Source: an uncultured Holophagaceae bacterium
GTDB taxonomy: Bacteria; Acidobacteriota; Holophagae; Holophagales; Holophagaceae
Length of the DNA stretch: 64,000 bases
Reading direction: 5' to 3'
Assembly: GCA_903937385.1 (NCBI GenBank)
Contig: CAIZZF010000005.1
Coordinates: forward strand, 186,001 to 250,000
In this document: piece by piece, positions 13,409-20,736 of the stretch
How positions within the stretch are numbered: the stretch's first letter is position 1
Layout of the letters: the number at the start of each line of letters is the position of its first letter
Program-made: the position numbers and the translations under genes
The notes under the pieces: generated by a model
What the model was told of the DNA's origin: nothing
What the model saw: only the letters and a program-made list of their open reading frames with translations
Database searches by the model: none

Positions 13409-14073
13409 TAGTCCACCCCGAAGCCGGCGTTCCGCAGCAGCGGCGCCACCCGGGCCCAGATGGCGGCCTCGACGTCGTCCACCGCGTCCCGAGCGGGGAT
13501 CAGGGCCACCCGGTTGGGGTTGTTCTGGGCGATGGCCAGGAAGCGCTTGCGCACGCGCCGGTGGAAGTCCAGCTCCGCCTCGTCGAAGCGGGTCTCGGAG
13601 AACTCGGCCCCCATGGAGAGGTTCCGCACCTCGACGCGCTGCAGGGACAGCTCCGGATCCACATCCAGCAGGATGGTCAGGTGGGGCCGCAGGCCCTTGA
13701 GCACCAGTTCGCTGAGGCGGTCCAGGGCGGACTCGGGCACGCCGCTGGCGCCCTGGTAGGCTCGGGTGGAGTCCTCAAAGCGGTCCACCAGCACGATCAT
13801 CCCTTCGGCGAGGGCCGGGCGGACGACCTGCTCCAGGTGCTGGGCCCGGTCGGCGTAGAAGAGCAGCAGCTCGGCATCCGGACACCAGGCCTCGCCGCTA
13901 GGATGGCGCTCGAGCAGCAGCCGCCGCAGCTCCCGCCCCAGGGCCGTGCCGCCGGGCTCCTTGGAGACCAGCAGGGGCAGGCCGATCTGGCGCAGACGCT
14001 CGGAGAGCCGGAACAGCTGGGTGGACTTGCCCGACCCCTCCACGCCTTCGATGGTGATGAACACGCCCAGCAC
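13408..14073 (-). CDS. tmk: Thymidylate kinase
   Basis: Phosphorylates dTMP to dTDP. The 221-residue protein has the P-loop EGVEGSGKST at residues 9-18, KEPGGTALG (about 38), and the DR motif in LVDRFEDSTRAYQGAS (about 98). Length is typical. It overlaps the downstream holB start by one base, forming a two-gene nucleotide/replication operon that is divergent from the zinc-ribbon gene at 14160. Confidence 0.95.
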   Translation of the reverse strand: MLGVFITIEGVEGSGKSTQLFRLSERLRQIGLPLLVSKEPGGTALGRELRRLLLERHPSGEAWCPDAELLLFYADRAQHLEQVVRPALAEGMIVLVDRFEDSTRAYQGASGVPESALDRLSELVLKGLRPHLTILLDVDPELSLQRVEVRNLSMGAEFSETRFDEAELDFHRRVRKRFLAIAQNNPNRVALIPARDAVDDVEAAIWARVAPLLRNAGFGVD

Positions 14074-14159
14074 GAAACCTCCCTGCTGCCAGGATACCCG
14101 GCCCTGGCGACAGCGCCCCAGGGGGGGTGCTATGCTGCTCCGAACTCCAGGAGTCCACG

Positions 14160-15287
14160 GTGGCCGAAGCGATTCATTGCCCGAGCTGCTCCACCCGCTA
14201 CCGCCTCCGGCCGGAACGGCTGAGGCCGAGCCTGCGGCGCGCGCGCTGTTTCTCCTGCGGGAGCACCTTCCCCGTGGGCGACGTCGTCCAGCGGGTGCTG
14301 GGCCTGCCCGCCCCGGATGCCACCGCCGGTTTCGAGGCCGAGGCGCTCGAGGCCCTGCGCCTGGCCACCCTCCCTCCCCAAGACCTGGAGGAAGCGCCGG
14401 CCCTCACCCTGGAGGATCTGCCCAGCAGCTTCACGGCGGTCCTGGACCAGACCCTGCCCGAGGTCCCCGCCTTCCTGCCGGAAGCCAAGGAAGACCTGCC
14501 CACCACCGTGCCAGTCCAGGAAGCCGCCCCCCCGGCGGAGCTCCCTCCCCCCGAACTGCCCAAGACCACGGCCTCGGGCTACACCTCCGCCCGGGATGCC
14601 ATCGACAAGCTCTTCGGCGATGCCCCCGCCGAACCGGCTGGCCTGAGAATCAGCCGCCATCCCGACGACATGGACATGGAGGCCACCCTGTCCGCCCTGG
14701 ACTCAACGCTGGCCCCCCCGCAAGCCAAGGTCCAACCCGAACCGGAGCTGCCTTCGGTGCCCGCCCCCAGCCTGGAAGACGGGGCCACCGCCTCCGGCTA
14801 TGCCCCCAACCTGCTCGGCGCCGCCAGTTCGACGGTCCGCATCTCCCAGGCCGACCTCCTGGCCGCCATGGCTTCCGTGCCAGCCTCTGCCATGGAGGAG
14901 CCGACGGTGGCCTTCGAGGCGACGGACCTGCTGCCGCCCCCCGAGGAACTCACCGAGGTGGTCCCGGCTCCGAGCAGCTTCGCGCCCCTCCCTGATGGCC
15001 CGGAAACGGGTGCGGAACTCCTGCGGCTGAAGATCGGCGAAGACATCTACGCCGGGCTCACGATGCCCCAGCTCATCGCCTGGGTGGATGAGGGACGCAT
15101 CCTCGAGAACCACATGGTGGCCCGCCAGCACAGTGAAAACTGGCTGGAGGCCTGCAAGGTGCCGGGCTTGCGCCCTGCCTTTGACCGGCTCCGCCGCGAG
15201 CGGACTGGCGGAGCACCCACCTTGCCCCAGGCCGAAGAGCCGGCCCCCAAGAAGGGCCTCTTCAGTGGTCTGTTTGGAAGGCACTGA
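14160..15287 (+). CDS. MJ0042-type zinc-ribbon protein with long Pro/Ala-rich linker
   Basis: A 375-residue protein. Start chosen at GTG 14160 because AGGAG lies 6 nt upstream and the translation then opens straight into the zinc ribbon; the frame itself opens at an earlier ATG. Residues about 5-38 contain CPSC..CFSCG, the MJ0042 zinc-finger pattern. Residues 50-285 are low-complexity, acidic and Pro/Ala-rich. A compact C-terminal domain of about 65 residues (LKIGEDIYAGLTMPQLIAWV onward) resembles GYF-like domains seen in similar proteins. It is probably an adaptor, as in many myxobacterial and acidobacterial proteins, but the role is unknown. Confidence 0.75.
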   Translation: MAEAIHCPSCSTRYRLRPERLRPSLRRARCFSCGSTFPVGDVVQRVLGLPAPDATAGFEAEALEALRLATLPPQDLEEAPALTLEDLPSSFTAVLDQTLPEVPAFLPEAKEDLPTTVPVQEAAPPAELPPPELPKTTASGYTSARDAIDKLFGDAPAEPAGLRISRHPDDMDMEATLSALDSTLAPPQAKVQPEPELPSVPAPSLEDGATASGYAPNLLGAASSTVRISQADLLAAMASVPASAMEEPTVAFEATDLLPPPEELTEVVPAPSSFAPLPDGPETGAELLRLKIGEDIYAGLTMPQLIAWVDEGRILENHMVARQHSENWLEACKVPGLRPAFDRLRRERTGGAPTLPQAEEPAPKKGLFSGLFGRH

Positions 15288-15288
15288 G

Positions 15289-15783
15289 ATGCAGACGCTC
15301 CTCCTCGTCGCCGCCCTGGGTCTCGCCCAGGTTCCCCCCGGTGGGTCTGCCCCAGCGACTCCAACCCCGGTGGAGGCGGCCCCGGCTCCGGCCGCCCCGC
15401 TCTCCTTCCACTCCGAGAGCCTCGGCTTCATCTGGGACCGCACCATTCCCCTGGCCATCAACCTGGACGGCCTGAAGGTGACCAGCATCTTCTTCAACAA
15501 GCGCAAGGTCGAGAAGAGCCTCTTCGACTTTCTGAAGAACGCCGAGTTCGGCACCCGGGCCCAGCTGGAGGTCACCAACACCAGCAAGTCCCCCCGGATC
15601 CCCGGCTTCGCCGTGGCAGTCCTGGACAAGGATGGCCGGCTGATCGGCGTGGCCTCCGGCGGTACCAAGGTCGGCACCATCCAGCCCGGCGAGACCGAGA
15701 CCTTCGACCTCAACTTCAGCCAGGTGAAAGAGCGCCTCGCCTCCGGGGATCGGTTCCTGCTCGCCATTGAGCTGAGGAACTGA
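15289..15783 (+). CDS. Hypothetical secreted protein
   Basis: A 164-residue product starting at the ATG at 15289, one base after the upstream stop; the frame is open further upstream inside the previous gene but that part is a shadow. An N-terminal hydrophobic stretch (about residues 2-14) and a Pro/Ala linker suggest export. The remaining 125 residues look like a beta-sandwich (alternating hydrophobics, ending in FLLAIELRN), but I recognise no family. The close spacing suggests co-expression with the zinc-ribbon gene. Confidence 0.65.
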   Translation: MQTLLLVAALGLAQVPPGGSAPATPTPVEAAPAPAAPLSFHSESLGFIWDRTIPLAINLDGLKVTSIFFNKRKVEKSLFDFLKNAEFGTRAQLEVTNTSKSPRIPGFAVAVLDKDGRLIGVASGGTKVGTIQPGETETFDLNFSQVKERLASGDRFLLAIELRN

Positions 15784-15786
15784 TTC

Positions 15787-15894
15787 CCTTATCAGCTGTT
15801 GGCTGTCAGCTATCAGTGAAAGAGGGGCCCGGCTGGGCCCATCGGGCGGTCCCGGGCCTGCTTTTGATGGCTGATAGTTGATCGCCGATAGCCC
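15787..15894. repeat. Dispersed inverted-repeat element, copy 2
   Basis: About 108 bp filling the space between two convergent genes. The left arm has TATCAGCTGTTGGCTGTCAG and the right arm GGCTGATAG..GCCGATAGCC, which are largely complementary. Between them is a GC-rich core, itself partly palindromic (GCCCGG..CCGGGC). Aligned by hand, 42 of 49 core bases match the reverse complement of the copy at 30882. Confidence 0.8.
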
Positions 15895-16899
15895 CTAGTT
15901 CGCTTCCTGATCCTGGTAGTGGGCCAGGATCTCTGCAGGGGTGGCGGTGGCGGTGCCGATCTTGGCGACCACGACACCCGCGGCGGCATTGGCCAGCATG
16001 GCGGCCTCGCGCCAGTCGGCTCCGGCGGCCACGGCGGCACTGAAGGCGGCGATGACGGTATCCCCGGCGCCGCTCACATCAAAGACTTCCCGGGCCTCGG
16101 TGGGAATCATCCAGGGAGCGACCTGACCAGCGTCCGGGGCGAAGAGCGCCATGCCCCGCTCGCTGCGCGTCACCAGCAGGCCACCCAGACCCAGGTCCTG
16201 CACGAGCTCCCGGCCGGCCACCGTGACCTCCATGTCGGAGCGCGCCGGGCGGGATGTCAGCTCCGACGTCTCCTTCGTGTTGGGCGTCATGAGGGTGGCG
16301 CCGCGGTAGAGGTGCTTGTGAGCGGGCTTGGGATCCACGATCCAGGGCAGGTTCCGCTCGGCGCAGAGCGAGCGCACCAGCTCCATGACTGACTCGCTGA
16401 TGGTGCCCTTGGCGTAATCGGACACGATCAGGGCCGAGGCCTCGGCCAAGGCCCGCCGCAGACGGTCCTTCAGGCCCAGGAGCACGACGGGATCCAGCGG
16501 ACCCGAGTCCTCCCGGTCGATGCGCAGCATCTGCTGCTGCTGGCCGATGACACGGGTCTTGATGACCGTCGGGCGCGAGGTGTCCAGCACCAGGCCCGAG
16601 ATGGAGATGTCGAGCTCCCCGAGGAGACCCAGCACGCCTTCCCCGGCGCGGTCCTTCTGTAAGGTGCCCACCAGCATGGGTTCCGCACCCAGGGCCCGGA
16701 GGTTGGCGGCCACATTGGCCGCGCCGCCGAGCACGGACCGCTCCCGCACCACCCGCACGATGGGCACCGGCGCCTCCGGCGAGATGCGGCTCACCTCGCC
16801 AAAGAGATACTCGTCCAGCATCACATCACCCAGCACGGCCACCTTCCGGCCCTGCATGCGCTGGAGCACCGACTCGGCCTGGGCGCGGTCGAGGCGCAT
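15895..16899 (-). CDS. hldE: D-glycero-beta-D-manno-heptose-7-phosphate kinase
   Basis: A 334-residue PfkB-family kinase that makes heptose 1,7-bisphosphate for lipopolysaccharide inner core. Signatures are LGDVMLDEYLFG (about 24), RISPEAPVPIV (about 38), GGAANVAANLRALG (about 57) and the catalytic-base motif SGAGDTVIAAF (about 276). The RISPEAPVPIV segment is specific to the heptose kinase. Only the kinase domain is present, not the C-terminal cytidylyl/adenylyltransferase of two-domain HldE, so this is the HldA/RfaE1 form and the partner must be elsewhere. Its ATG overlaps the stop of the Trm112-like gene. Confidence 0.9.
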   Translation of the reverse strand: MRLDRAQAESVLQRMQGRKVAVLGDVMLDEYLFGEVSRISPEAPVPIVRVVRERSVLGGAANVAANLRALGAEPMLVGTLQKDRAGEGVLGLLGELDISISGLVLDTSRPTVIKTRVIGQQQQMLRIDREDSGPLDPVVLLGLKDRLRRALAEASALIVSDYAKGTISESVMELVRSLCAERNLPWIVDPKPAHKHLYRGATLMTPNTKETSELTSRPARSDMEVTVAGRELVQDLGLGGLLVTRSERGMALFAPDAGQVAPWMIPTEAREVFDVSGAGDTVIAAFSAAVAAGADWREAAMLANAAAGVVVAKIGTATATPAEILAHYQDQEAN

Positions 16900-17063
16900 C
16901 AGTCCACCCGCCGGGCCTGGTCCACCAGCATCACGGGAATGCCGTCCTCGATGGGATAGCAGAGCTTGCAGGACTGGCAGTGGAGGCCCTCGGCCCGCTC
17001 CAGGAGCTCACCGTGGCAGGCGGGGCAGCAGAGGATCTCGAGCAGGCGGGGTTCGAGCGGCAT
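16899..17063 (-). CDS. Trm112-family mini-protein
   Basis: A 54-residue protein read from the ATG at 17063, too short to show among long open frames but convincing. It opens with [14 protein letters not shown], has a second pair in [18 protein letters not shown], and ends soon after. This is the YcaR/Trm112 pattern: two CxxC pairs followed by a Y-P-I-x-D-G-I-P motif. Family members are small zinc-binding helper proteins often found beside lipid A or cell-envelope genes. Its TGA overlaps the hldE ATG (TGATG), tying it to heptose synthesis. Confidence 0.88.
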   Translation of the reverse strand: MPLEPRLLEILCCPACHGELLERAEGLHCQSCKLCYPIEDGIPVMLVDQARRVD

Positions 17064-17122
17064 GGGGATAGCTTAGCGGAATTCCACCGGGGGTCGCCCC
17101 GCCAGCCGCAGGCAGATCCCGA

Positions 17123-18172
17123 TCAGAAAGCCAGCTGTTCCTGGATCTGGGCGCTGAGGCCATCCAGCAGGAGGTAGCGCTTGGCGTAGAGGGACCGCTT
17201 GTTGGGCTTGATCTCCTCCGACGTGCGCCGGGGCGTGGTCAGCGGCAGCCGGAACCAGCCGTCCCCCACGGGCACACCGCCGACCTCGGTCCAGAGGTCA
17301 TCGAAGTCGAACCGGAAATCCCGCCTGGGCACCAGAGGATTGTTCACCCGGGCCCGGTAGACCTGGATGGCGTTGCCCACTCCCTGCAACTCCGAGGCCC
17401 CCAGGGCCCGGGCCACTTCCTGGACCACCAGGACCATGAGGTTCTTGGGGCGGAGGCCGTGCATGGCTTTCGTGGCCAGCTTGATGGCCGCCTCGTCCCC
17501 ACCCTTGCGGCCCTGCAGCCCGCCGATGCGGACGATCAGCCCCGTGCCGAGCTCCAGGGAGAAGGCCACCCCCGTGATGGCCCCCGGCACACCCTCCAGT
17601 TCCAGGAAGACCGAGACCTCGCCCTCCTTGCGGAACTGGGCATCGCTGCCGAGGCGGAGCAGGCCCTTCTGACCTCGGTCCAGAGCGAAGCGCGCCAGTA
17701 CCAGGCCCCCGGGCTGCCGCATGGCCTCGGCCAGGAAGCCGCCATGACCGAGCAGGCCCAGATAGGTGTCCTGGATGACCTTGGTCCGGCGCGCCAAGCC
17801 CCAGCCCACGGCCATGTAGCGTGTCAGGGCCCGGAAGATGAGCCGGGGGTTGGCCCGACTGAAGGCCTCCATAGCCACATCCTCGTGAAAGGAGAACCAG
17901 GCCAGGGCCGCCTCGGGCCGCAGGGCGGCGGCGGTGGCCCAGCGCAGGTGCCGCTTGAACAGGCGCAAGCTGTTCGTATTGAGGCGATAGACGTGTCGGC
18001 TCCATCCCCAGGCCTTGTGGGCAGCTTTCCAGTAGACCCGAACCAAGGGGGCTCCATCCGTGTGGAGGTATTGTAGCCCACCATATAGAAATAGCCGGTC
18101 CCTTGGGCAGACGCTCCCGAGATAACCCAAGGACCAGGTATCCAGCAGGCCCACCGGGCCCTCATTCGGCAC
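17123..18172 (-). CDS. VirK/YbjX (DUF535) family protein
   Basis: A 349-residue cytosolic protein. The C-terminal KPNKRSLYAKRYLLLDGL and the central ITGVAFSLE and GLRPKNLMVLVV segments match the VirK/YbjX (DUF535) family, whose members are linked to envelope or peptide-resistance phenotypes in enterobacteria. No catalytic mechanism is established. The first codon is GTG at 18172; a later start is possible because the first 20 residues look unlike the family. It follows the heptose kinase cluster on the same strand with a gap of about 60 nt. Confidence 0.75.
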   Translation of the reverse strand: MPNEGPVGLLDTWSLGYLGSVCPRDRLFLYGGLQYLHTDGAPLVRVYWKAAHKAWGWSRHVYRLNTNSLRLFKRHLRWATAAALRPEAALAWFSFHEDVAMEAFSRANPRLIFRALTRYMAVGWGLARRTKVIQDTYLGLLGHGGFLAEAMRQPGGLVLARFALDRGQKGLLRLGSDAQFRKEGEVSVFLELEGVPGAITGVAFSLELGTGLIVRIGGLQGRKGGDEAAIKLATKAMHGLRPKNLMVLVVQEVARALGASELQGVGNAIQVYRARVNNPLVPRRDFRFDFDDLWTEVGGVPVGDGWFRLPLTTPRRTSEEIKPNKRSLYAKRYLLLDGLSAQIQEQLAF

Positions 18173-18271
18173 CAGGATTCAACCCCGCTCCAGTATCATT
18201 GGTCCAAGGAATGGGAGTTCCTCTCTGCCGCGGCCTGCCCGGCTTGTTGTGTGTCTTGCCCGGAGTCCTGG

Positions 18272-18898
18272 TTGAAGCTGAGCTCTCTGCTGGTGCCTCT
18301 GGGTGTCCTGTTCCTGTCCGGTTGTGCGGGTGGGCTCAACAGCGACACCAGCAACATCGAGATCCGGGCCCTGAACATGGCCCTGGCCAACAAGGCCCAG
18401 GAGCTGAAGCTCACCTACCTCGATACCTATTCCATCCTCCTCGCCAACACCGGCAAGCCCCTGGTCTTCTTTTACCAGCCAGACGGCGAGCACCTCTCGG
18501 AGCTGGGCTACCTGCGCTGGGCCGACGCCAGTCTTGTCCCCTACATCAAGTACTACAAGGTCACCTGCGCCGGCATGGTCGGGGACTCCATCACGCGGCG
18601 CGTCAATGCGGTCCAGATCCCGAACCCCACCCGAGACGCCACCTGGGACGACCTCCTGGCCATCAAGGCCTACAACCTGGGCGTCGACGGGGAGACCTCC
18701 GCCGATGTGCTTCAGCGGCTGCACCAGCTGGTCCAACCCGACATCGACTGCTACTTCGTGATGATTGGCAACAACGACCTGCACGCCGCCGTGCCTATCT
18801 CCCAGGTCATCGCCAACGTCGAGACCATCGCCCGCTACCTGAAGACCCAAAGCGGCAAACCGGTCGTGATCCAGGCCGTGATGCCCCTCAACCGCTAG
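18272..18898 (+). CDS. SGNH-hydrolase-like lipoprotein with motif blocks in permuted order
   Basis: A 208-residue lipoprotein starting at TTG 18272 (GGAG 6 nt upstream; an in-frame GTG lies 21 nt earlier). It has a signal peptide with lipobox LSGC (Cys18). The SGNH blocks appear in unusual order. First comes the block normally at the C-terminus, with NIEIRALN and DGEHLSELGY (Asp71, His74). Then come the blocks normally at the N-terminus: GDSIT (Ser106), NLGVDGET (Gly137) and GNND (Asn168). The protein stops at VMPLNR, where an unpermuted protein would continue into NIEIRALN. All catalytic residues are present. Circular permutation is inferred; see findings. Confidence 0.8.
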   Translation: MKLSSLLVPLGVLFLSGCAGGLNSDTSNIEIRALNMALANKAQELKLTYLDTYSILLANTGKPLVFFYQPDGEHLSELGYLRWADASLVPYIKYYKVTCAGMVGDSITRRVNAVQIPNPTRDATWDDLLAIKAYNLGVDGETSADVLQRLHQLVQPDIDCYFVMIGNNDLHAAVPISQVIANVETIARYLKTQSGKPVVIQAVMPLNR

Positions 18899-18923
18899 TC
18901 CCGCCCTCCAGGAACTCTCGCCC

Positions 18924-19532
18924 ATGCCCGTCACCCGACCCATGCTCATCTCTCTCGGCCTGGCCTGTTGTGGGCTCGCCTCGGCCTCCGAGCCCATGGT
19001 GCCCAGCCTGCACCTGGGGATCGCCGATGCCCAGGGCGATTTCCGCAATGAGATGGGGACGAAGCACGCGTCCCAGGGAGCCCTGTCGCTGACGATCCCC
19101 CTGACAGGAACCCTGGCCATCCGCCCGAGGGTGGCCTTCCAGGCCTTCACCACCATCGACAATCAATACGCCTACAAGTCGACCCGCTACAACGATCTGG
19201 GTGCGGAAGACTCCCGCTGGAGCGCGTGGTCCCTGGGCGGGGACGTGCTCTACCGCCCCAGCGGGCCCCGGGGCCGCCTCTACTTCCTGGCCGGGGCCTA
19301 CCTGAAGGTCTGGCGGGAGCACAGCTTCGGGACCTACACCACCAGTGACCGGGTGAACCCTACCCGCACCTACATCGTGAACGACACCAGCACCAAGGAC
19401 GAGCCCGCCGTTGCCCTGGGCCTGGGCTACACCCTCCACCGCCGCGTCAGCCTGGAGAGCCGCTATGTGTTCTGCATCTACCGGGGCCTGAGCTACAACA
19501 CCCTGGAAGCGGCGATAGTTCTGAGCTACTGA
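18924..19532 (+). CDS. Outer-membrane beta-barrel-like protein
   Basis: A 202-residue protein with a signal peptide (residues 1-22, cleaving after ASA). The mature part is built of alternating hydrophobic/polar strands rich in aromatic residues (SRWSAWSLGGDVLY, GRLYFLAGAYLKVW, ALGLGYTLHRRVSLESRYVF) and ends in LSY with a terminal aromatic. That is typical of small eight-stranded OmpW/OmpX-like porins. The family assignment rests on pattern only. It follows the SGNH-like gene by 25 nt and may be co-transcribed. Confidence 0.7.
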   Translation: MPVTRPMLISLGLACCGLASASEPMVPSLHLGIADAQGDFRNEMGTKHASQGALSLTIPLTGTLAIRPRVAFQAFTTIDNQYAYKSTRYNDLGAEDSRWSAWSLGGDVLYRPSGPRGRLYFLAGAYLKVWREHSFGTYTTSDRVNPTRTYIVNDTSTKDEPAVALGLGYTLHRRVSLESRYVFCIYRGLSYNTLEAAIVLSY

Positions 19533-19554
19533 CAGCCACCCGACCGCTGGTTAC

Positions 19555-20646
19555 CTAGCCCTCTGGTTGTTCGATGGGCTTCCCCTGGAACAGGGTCCCC
19601 CGCAGCACGCCGCGCAGCGTGTTGACGAGGATGTAGAGCCAGAGCCCCACGAGCAGGGCCGTCAGGGCCAGGGCATAGCCTCGTGTGAGCAGCGACGGGA
19701 AGCGCAGGGCGAGCTTCTGGCTGCCGATGGTGTAGGCGGCGAGCGGAAAGACGAAGGCCCACCAGCCGAGGCTGAAGGGAATGCCGCCGCGGCGCCACTG
19801 GTAGGCGCAGATCACCAGAATCAGGGCCAGGATCCACATGCCGAAGCCCCAGAGGGTGGCGGCGGCCAGAGAGAAGAGGCCCGTCTCGGTCACGAGGCCC
19901 AGGCTCTTGGCGCTGGCACCCAGGTCCAGGACGGCGCTCACGGCCAGCCCCGCCGCGCTGAGGATGATCCCGAAGGTCGGGGTGGTCTCCGCGGGTGGCA
20001 GGGGGTGCAGCGCCAGGCGGACGAAGATGATGGCGCTGATGAACAGGAACAGAAAGAAGCCGATGCCCAGCATGGCGGCATTGCAGACGAGGATCGTCAA
20101 GCACCAGTGGGGCCGCAGCTGCGCGGCCCAGCTGCAGACGGGGTTGCCCAGCAGCAGCAGCGCCATGTTGGCGATGGGGGCCATGATCCAGGAGAAGTTC
20201 ATGGTCTCCGGCGCCGGGGCAGCCTCGGCGCGGATGAACCGGAAGGTCGTGAACAGGGTAAAGAAGGCCACCCCGACGATGGCGATGCCCCAGCACGCCA
20301 GCAGCAGACCGAAGACCAGCTCTCTGCCCAGGTATTGGCTCCAGATGAGGTGCACGTTGGTGCCCAGGATCACCGTGGCCACCGGCATCGTGACGAAGAA
20401 GTTGGTGGCCACCGGGTGGTGCAGATCCCGGTGTACGTAGTCGAAGTGGCGCACCCAGCGCAGCAGCCAGGGAATCAGCACCAGGAAGTAGCCGACATCG
20501 GCCAGGGCCGCCACGGCGAAGCTCGGCCACCAGGCCCATAGGAACTGGCCTTCCCACAGGAACAGGATGTTCGCCAAGCCTCCGGTCCCCATGATCACGG
20601 CGAACCAGCCCGGGGCGAAGTGCTTGATCGCGTGCTGCTCCTGCAT
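19555..20646 (-). CDS. TDT-family (TehA/SLAC1-like) membrane transporter
   Basis: A 363-residue protein with about ten transmembrane segments. The N-terminal KHFAPGWFAVIMGTGGLAN matches the opening of the tellurite-resistance/dicarboxylate transporter (TDT) family that includes TehA, Mae1 and SLAC1-type anion channels. The ATG at 20646 is chosen because AAGGGA lies upstream and the family motif starts soon after; the frame opens 16 codons earlier. Substrates in the family range from tellurite-related anions and sulfite to malate, so none is assigned. A hairpin separates it from the Fe-S protein gene upstream. Confidence 0.85.
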   Translation of the reverse strand: MQEQHAIKHFAPGWFAVIMGTGGLANILFLWEGQFLWAWWPSFAVAALADVGYFLVLIPWLLRWVRHFDYVHRDLHHPVATNFFVTMPVATVILGTNVHLIWSQYLGRELVFGLLLACWGIAIVGVAFFTLFTTFRFIRAEAAPAPETMNFSWIMAPIANMALLLLGNPVCSWAAQLRPHWCLTILVCNAAMLGIGFFLFLFISAIIFVRLALHPLPPAETTPTFGIILSAAGLAVSAVLDLGASAKSLGLVTETGLFSLAAATLWGFGMWILALILVICAYQWRRGGIPFSLGWWAFVFPLAAYTIGSQKLALRFPSLLTRGYALALTALLVGLWLYILVNTLRGVLRGTLFQGKPIEQPEG

Positions 20647-20685
20647 GGTCTTCCCTTCGTGTGGCCCGACTTCCCTGACACACCA

Positions 20686-20723
20686 AGCAGCCATGAAACG
20701 GGGGTTCCCGTCTCATGGCTGCT
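20686..20723 (-). terminator. Strong hairpin 3' of the Fe-S oxidoreductase gene
   Basis: An 11-bp perfect stem (AGCAGCCATGA / TCATGGCTGCT) around a 16-nt loop that can itself pair (ACGGG/CCCGT). It lies 13 nt beyond the stop at 20737. There is no clear T-run after it, so it could also be an mRNA-stabilising hairpin. Confidence 0.5.
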
Positions 20724-20736
20724 CGGGGTGGAGCGC

